Shown piece by piece: positions 59,301 to 64,000 of a stretch of 64,000 nucleotides of DNA. A program made the position numbers and the translations under genes. The DNA is from Channa striata (Eukaryota > Chordata > Actinopteri > Anabantiformes > Channidae). The stretch is from NCBI GenBank assembly GCA_033026295.1, contig CM065183.1:3658001-3722000 (forward strand), read 5' to 3'. Position 1 is the stretch's first letter, and the number at the start of each line of letters is the position of its first letter. The notes under the pieces were generated by a model. That model worked only from the letters and a program-made list of their open reading frames with translations. It was not told the origin of the DNA and did not search any database.

Positions 59301-60163
59301 CTGCACAGGTTTTCTTCCACCAGGTCTACCTCGTCCTCACACTCTTTGTCATTCTTCATTACAGCTGCAGCAAAGTTGGATAGGCAGATAAACTATCATA
59401 AAAATCATCTTAAAAATAAGAAAACAGGGACACAGTGTCAATAAAATCACGTTTTCTGTTTGTTTTGTTTTTCTAATTTTCAAATGCAGAACTTGTATGT
59501 TGCACACATGTTACTGCATTTCCTTCAAAGAGAACATTTTAAATCCTGGACCTGGATAACAGAAGCTAGGCTGCTGTGATGTCTCCTGTGATGCCGGACT
59601 CAAACAAACCAAGAAATCCTTTTGTGCTTGAATTTGAGGACGATGTTTGTGTGCTTTACAACCAGCTTTCCTCATCAAAGCATTTACACTCCTGATAAAA
59701 ACAAAAAGTAAATGCAGGGGCCTTAGAGTTGTGCCGCTCTGTCTTTGGTCATTGAGGTCTACTGAGAAGGCTTTTAAGTGGCGACCAGTGAACACACGGT
59801 GCAGTACAAGAGTAGCCGCAGTTTGATCAAAATGTTTACCGCTCCATTCTGAAAGGAGCTCAATATCAAAAAGAGTTTCCATTTGTGACACTAGATGATG
59901 TTTGTGAGGCCAGCTGTCTGAAGTCAGTGTGTAAACCCGGGGTCTCACGTACTCTGCAGATTTCTCACACAGTTTCTCACACAATTATTGAATTGTTTAA
60001 AGCATCCACGCAGGGTTCAGCAGCTGGTATGGGTAGATGGAAAGGATGTTGCTCTTCTATAGATACATGGATAACGTTTGGCTGTGGGAAAATCCAGTGA
60101 GCTTGATCTTACCATGAGCTGCCCTCTGCCTCCTCCGCGTCTCTAACTGCTTCTTCAACTCAG
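56172..60163 (-). CDS. kif6: Kinesin-like protein KIF6, C-terminal exons (partial)
   Basis: Kinesin-9 family; zebrafish and mouse mutants link it to motile/ependymal cilia and spine shape (known). Seven exons with consistent phases: 60113-60163, 59280-59364, 59024-59159, 57840-57928, 56953-57045, 56776-56874 and 56172-56334, giving the last about 237 residues. A coiled coil (ELKKQLETRRRQRA) leads to the diagnostic RLKALKTEIEHLQLLLERAK, then a low-complexity S/P/T tail and the conserved SSIPLTGDQQTDADILAFLR end (human SSIPLTGDSQTDSDIIAFIK). The motor domain lies beyond the right edge or in exons I could not recognise. Oddities: probable GC donor after exon 59280-59364, and a C-terminus that runs into a CA repeat. 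Order with KCNK16 matches human. Confidence 0.93.
56179..56215. repeat. (TG)n microsatellite, coding in KIF6
   Basis: About 18 TG units; on the minus strand (CA)n translated as alternating Thr-His at the KIF6 C-terminus. Confidence 0.9.
56776..56874 (-). CDS. kif6: KIF6 exon
   Basis: SFIPKNVPPAKAVPAWHERS then LDGTVETPSSEW. Donor GAG|GTACAT. Confidence 0.75.
56953..57045 (-). CDS. kif6: KIF6 exon
   Basis: APGLTNVVRDDAVVRDPNPD then RYASSSVQDL. Supported by splice sites and phase more than by homology. Confidence 0.75.
57840..57928 (-). CDS. kif6: KIF6 exon (S/P/T-rich)
   Basis: ESEPEATSGCHTGSPTGTLQ then PSSPGTPGL. Little conservation; supported by open frame, acceptor TAG, donor GAG|GTGAGA and phase. 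Confidence 0.75.
59024..59159 (-). CDS. kif6: KIF6 exon (diagnostic coiled coil)
   Basis: YKSIIGRLKALKTEIEHLQL then LLERAKVKLLRDFHKWWSQE, the strongest KIF6 match in the window. Donor CAG|GTGACC. Confidence 0.95.
59278..59279 (-). other. kif6: Probable GC splice donor in KIF6
   Basis: Minus-strand context GAAAAAAG|GCGTGAG. Only this site keeps EQEK-R-YKSII in frame with the acceptor CTTTCAG at 59160. Confidence 0.6.
59280..59364 (-). CDS. kif6: KIF6 exon (coiled coil)
   Basis: AVMKNDKECEDEVDLVEENL then CRHIEQEK. Uses GC donor AAG|GCGTGA to keep frame with the next exon; a GT donor two bases later (exon start 59278) would break it. Confidence 0.78.
59365..60112 (-). other. KIF6 intron with a 157-codon open frame
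   Basis: The minus strand is open from 59984 to 59511 (157 codons, MCEKLCEKSAEYVRPRVYTL at the start). I recognise no domain, and it is not bounded by splice sites in the KIF6 phase. Otherwise nothing identified. Confidence 0.4.
60113..60163 (-). CDS. kif6: KIF6 exon (51 nt, coiled coil)
   Basis: ELKKQLETRRRQRAAH, acceptor CACAG, donor ATG|GTAAGA. First recognisable KIF6 exon in the window. Confidence 0.8.
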
Positions 60164-62744
60164 CTGTGAAAGAGCGAGTAATAAAGAAAAATAAAATGTT
60201 AGAAGAATTTCTGCCTCAGAATGAAACATGCATGTATAAGCTAGATATTAAAGAGGAAGTAAAATGTTATCAATGAATAAACATGTGCAAGAGTTCAATC
60301 ATTCCTATTCCATATCATGTTCTCGCCTCCTGTCAACTAATCGTTCTTGGACTGTGTAACTCTATCCAAAATCTGATAGCTCTTCGAATCTTTGCCATGC
60401 AAACAATCTCCGAGCTACAACCTGTCTCATGCTGGATTTGTCTGATACCAATTTTGTTTTAGTTTAAATGGAACCCCCCCTAATACTGTATGAGCCACTC
60501 CAGTATGACTCCAGCTGATAATAAACAGTGGAATTTTCAACTAAGGAACTGAGAAATTCTAACTTTGTAAAAGTAGAATTCAGGACAGAGCTGCTGTGTT
60601 GACTGCATTACATTTTACAGGTGTAACTTATGAAGTCACCAATGAGTGTACATGGTAGTATACAGAGTTCTGCGAAAACTCAGTTTCTACTCATCATATA
60701 TGGGTCCTAAGTCTCCTTTAAAACCATCAGTTATTCGTAGATATTTCCCACAGGGTCTCGAAATGTAATTGAACAAGCTTCACTTCTCAGAATCTAGTAC
60801 ACAAGGGCTATTGTGCATAGCAACAACAACAACAGTCAGGTCGGGTTCAGCTGGGTTCTCTGCTGTCTCTGTACAAAAAAAAATCTCTTTCTTTAGTCCA
60901 AATAACTCACAATTCGTGCACCGATCAACTTTAGGTCATTGCAGTGTTAACTTAACCCAGGACATACTGCTGAGCTTCGCAAACCCACAGTTCTCAGAAT
61001 GAACTCTTGTGACTCCAGCGAGCCAGGAAGCAACATGAGGGAGGCTTTTTTGGATACTACCTCTTGTGGCAGTAACGCTGGATTAACATATGTGCAAGTC
61101 ATTTGTGTCTGTCTGCCTCTTTGGTTTTCTTTATCTCTTCTCCTCTACTGGAAGTAGGTGATTGCCTAAATGAAAATTTGAGGTGAAAGACGTTTATAAA
61201 GGAATCAGACTAAAATTTCTTAAGTCGTGTTTGAGTTTATTTTCACTCTTAAAGAATAAATTATTAAGGGATATATTTATTATAGGAAAGTAGGACATTA
61301 AAATCAGTGAGTGGCATTGGAGATCAAGTGTCAGATAGGGAGTTAAGTGAACAACCAGGGTAAATATGAGGCAGACTAAAAGCTAAGAGAGACATTACAT
61401 GGGATCTTGTGTGGTCAATTCTATTTCCAATCCCTAAGGTCTTGCTTGTGCTGTAGCACTTTCTGTAATCTTGTCGCCAATCTAAATGGCAGAGGTTCAA
61501 AAATGGAAAATCCAGACGAAGTATGGTTTTGCCAAAGAATGGGGTGTAGGACACGGGAGCTACCTTTCCACGCAACACCTCTAATCATGTTATACAACAG
61601 TCGGGTTAGAGCTTTCACTTTATCAAACAGAGAAGACGACGAAAACACTGAAAGCCGTTAAGACAAACATCTGCTCTGCTGGAGTGACCTTGAGAAAAGC
61701 TGAGTCTCTAATAGAGATCTGGGGATTAATAATGTATAACAGTATTATTCTTACAGACTTCAGGTTTAGTTCAACATCAATGCTTTCAAGCAACTTGCAG
61801 CTTGCTCTCGCACAAACCAGCCCATCTTCCAAAGCTCTTTGCAAACATTAGACCCGACTATTCGGGTTAATGTAGATTGTGGAAATGAGAATGATGATGT
61901 GAAACACAATAAATGAAACACACTGACATATTGCACTCATGATGACGGTATTTTTCCTAATACTATGGAGTATGAATCAGGTTATGGGAACCTTTCACAC
62001 AGCCATATGTTTTCCTAAGAAGTCCGAAGTTTGGGTAGCTGGGAATGTATATGAACTGGGAATCCCTGTGGCTTTCTACTGTGGTGAGGTGAGGAGCCAA
62101 AGTCCTAAGTAAAGGGCATAAATAACAGACACAACTCTGACAAACATGTCCCACCATGATGTAGACTTCTTCTTTCCTACTAACATAAAAGGATTCACAT
62201 TTCTGCTAGGGTGTATTTTAATAGAAAAAGTATTGTGGACATAAAGCGCATTTATGTAACATTTATATAACAACGGACTGTAAAGGAAGGTTAAGTATTA
62301 GTGAATGACAATTTGGTTAGTGTTAGGCAAAAAGACATGAGGGACAGGCGACAAGTGAAAGACTTGACCTTCAGGCTTTGACTAGGCCACTCCGAAAAAT
62401 GTATTTGATAATTTGTTTTTTTGAGCCACTCTGAATTCGACTTACTCTTATGCCATAATTCATGTTTCCCTCGCTAATAGCAATTCTTTCTGGCCCTACG
62501 CAAGCGTCCCACATGCTGGGCCATAAGTATAGTGAATTTTGTAGAATATTGCATTTGATTTAAAACAGCTATAACAGAACCCATGTTTACCAAATAGCAA
62601 AATTTTAATTCATACATAGATAAATAGATAAATCTTTGACGGGTTTCAAGGACATCTAGGTGTGTTAAGTGGTCACTCAGTCATTTTGCCCATGGTTATT
62701 TGTTTCTTTTTTGGTCACTGAGCTTTATATGTCACCACTGTAGG
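60164..62744 (-). other. Presumed KIF6 intron sequence
   Basis: No further KIF6 exon recognised. A+T-rich, with an unclassified possible retroelement stretch around 61310-61860 whose frames are broken. Confidence 0.5.
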
Positions 62745-63546
62745 ACATTAACTCTGTGTCTTCTTCTTCTCCCTCTCTGTCTTCCTCTCCCTGTCCCTGT
62801 CTTCAGGTGTCCCCGGCTTTGGAGCTGTGTGTCTTCCAGTGAGCAGCTACTGGTCCTACCAACCCACCCAATGTTTTCCACTCAGCCCAACCGGTCAAGG
62901 CAGATGTTCGCCCACCCTGAGCCTGGTTCTGCTGGAGGTTTCTTCCGTTACAGGGAGTTTTTCCCTCCACTGTTGCCTATAGCTGCTCAAGGGGGATTTG
63001 TTGGGTTTTCTCTAAGCCAGCTCTGTCCTGGGCTGCCCACTGGACTGTGGAGGAGGTGGGTGAGAGGAGGATGTTGGCCAAGCCGACATCCATCATGGAC
63101 AACACCACTGACCCGCTGCACCAGACAGTGGAGGCTCTGTGCAGCTCCTTCAGTGGCCGACTGATACAGGCTCAGTGTAGGACAGAGCGCTAAACAAGCT
63201 CTTTCCTTCCCACCGCGGTTAGACACCAGAACTCCACAGTCTGACCTACTTGAACTTGAAATATTGTACATATTCTGTAGTACTTAAATATTGTACATTT
63301 GTAAATTGACTTTGATTTAATCTTTTGCACATTATTACTTTGTTCATTCCATTAGTTAGTGCACTACTCTTGTTGCTTTGTATATCTGGGAGCTGTGTGA
63401 CATGTAAATTTCCCTGTCGTGGGATCAATAAAGATTACCTTACCTTACCTCAAATGTCTGTATAGTCTGGACTTTATTATGTAAAGTGCCTTGAGATGAC
63501 TATGTTGTGAATTGGTGCTATATAAATAAAGTTGAATTGAAAGTTG
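62745..63546 (+). repeat. Dispersed teleost repeat, copy C, with nested LINE
   Basis: Left part to about 63014 carries the reverse complement of copies A and B (CACTCAGCCCAACCGGTCAA, CCACCCTGAGCCTGGTTCTG, CCTATAGCTGCTCAAGG). The element resumes at about 63452 with GTGCCTTGAGATGACTATGT, GAATTGGTGCTATATAAATA and a TTGAATTGAA tail. Confidence 0.85.
63015..63451 (+). mobile_element. 5'-truncated LINE 3' end
   Basis: Frame reads MLAKPTSIMDNTTDPLHQTV, then SSFSGRLIQAQCRTER, stop, and SSFLPTAVRH: the end of a fish LINE ORF2 (usual NxxHPLHxT, RCRTERYRRSFLPTAV), broken by a frameshift and stops. The 3' UTR ends GGGATCAATAAAGATTACCT with a TTACC repeat tail. Confidence 0.75.
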
Positions 63547-64000
63547 AATTGAAAATTTAGGCAGATTTGAGATGAGAGATGTTCTTCTGGATTGGTGAAG
63601 GTCTTTTCCGTATCATGTCTTGCCTTTCATGTTTGTGGATTTGTGACAACTGACGGTTATTCAGCTGATAGATGTTCGGAGGTTGGGGTCTTTTCGGATG
63701 TACCAAATGAGTCGTTGACGGGCTCTTAGGCAAACTTTGGAAGATCTGTCATTTGTGGGAGGGTTCACAGGCCTAGTTGGTGTTGTTTTAAATCACCTTT
63801 ACGCTTCATTCAATGCAACGATCATTTAAATTGTATATTTTGTGTTTGCTCTGGTTGTATTTGTTTTATGTTAGATTTTGATTAAAGATCTGAAACAGTT
63901 TTGTGTGAAATACACACAGAATGGAAAAAAACAAGAGGGGGCTGAATTTTTTTTACGACACTGTCCATTTGCCAGTAATGGTTAAATGTTTAAACCATAC
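63547..64000. other. Right edge, presumed KIF6 intron
   Basis: A+T-rich sequence with no exon or repeat that I can identify. Confidence 0.5.

Noticed and set aside
61310..61860. Possible additional KIF6 exon or retroelement gene
   Set aside because: Short open frames on both strands but no KIF6 motif, no splice phase agreement and several stops; left unclassified.
62700..63164. 154-codon plus-strand open frame with a hydrophobic start
   Set aside because: It runs through dispersed repeat copy C into the nested LINE in the wrong frame; not a gene.

Overview
This window is nuclear DNA from a ray-finned (teleost, probably acanthomorph) fish. Evidence: vertebrate genes with short, canonically spliced exons; A+T-rich introns with CA/GT microsatellites; and teleost interspersed repeats (Tc1-like transposon relics, a tRNA-headed SINE, LINE 3' ends, an abundant repeat with a TTGAA-rich end). 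Homology calls rest on recalled vertebrate protein sequences and on splice-site and reading-phase consistency; nothing was searched against a database.

All five recognised genes lie on the minus strand. From low to high coordinate they are: RAB3GAP2 (1-12782, 28 exons, 3' end beyond the left edge); KCNK5/TASK-2 (21848-29123, 5 exons, complete, 531 aa); KCNK17/TALK-2 (43928-46831, 5 exons, complete, about 310 aa); KCNK16/TALK-1 (47808-50973, 5 exons, complete, about 279 aa); and the last 7 coding exons of KIF6 (56172-60163, 5' part beyond the right edge or in unrecognised exons). The order and orientation KCNK5-KCNK17-KCNK16-KIF6 is the same as on human chromosome 6p21.2, so this is an ancient conserved block. 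RAB3GAP2 (human 1q41) is not next to that block in human, so a synteny boundary lies between about 12.8 and 21.8 kb.

The three K2P channels share one gene plan: five coding exons, introns in phase 0,1,0,1, exon 3 always 167 nt, exon 4 always 169 nt, and intron 2 splitting the first selectivity filter just after its first glycine. They are therefore tandem paralogues (the alkaline-activated TALK/TASK-2 branch). KIF6 is a cilium-associated kinesin-9; RAB3GAP2 is the non-catalytic subunit of the Rab3GAP/Rab18-GEF complex. Their co-location with the channels does not imply a shared pathway.

The points most worth a second look are: an apparent one-base frameshift in RAB3GAP2 exon 14, next to a duplicated splice acceptor that would restore the frame; a GFG (not GYG) first selectivity filter in KCNK16; replacement by serine of the lysine pH sensor of KCNK17; GC-AG introns in KCNK5 and probably KIF6; a KIF6 C-terminus encoded by a CA microsatellite; and several nested transposon relics. 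Intergenic 12.8-21.8 kb, 29.1-43.9 kb and 51.0-56.2 kb hold repeats and no gene I can support. I see no prokaryotic system, CRISPR array or viral gene.
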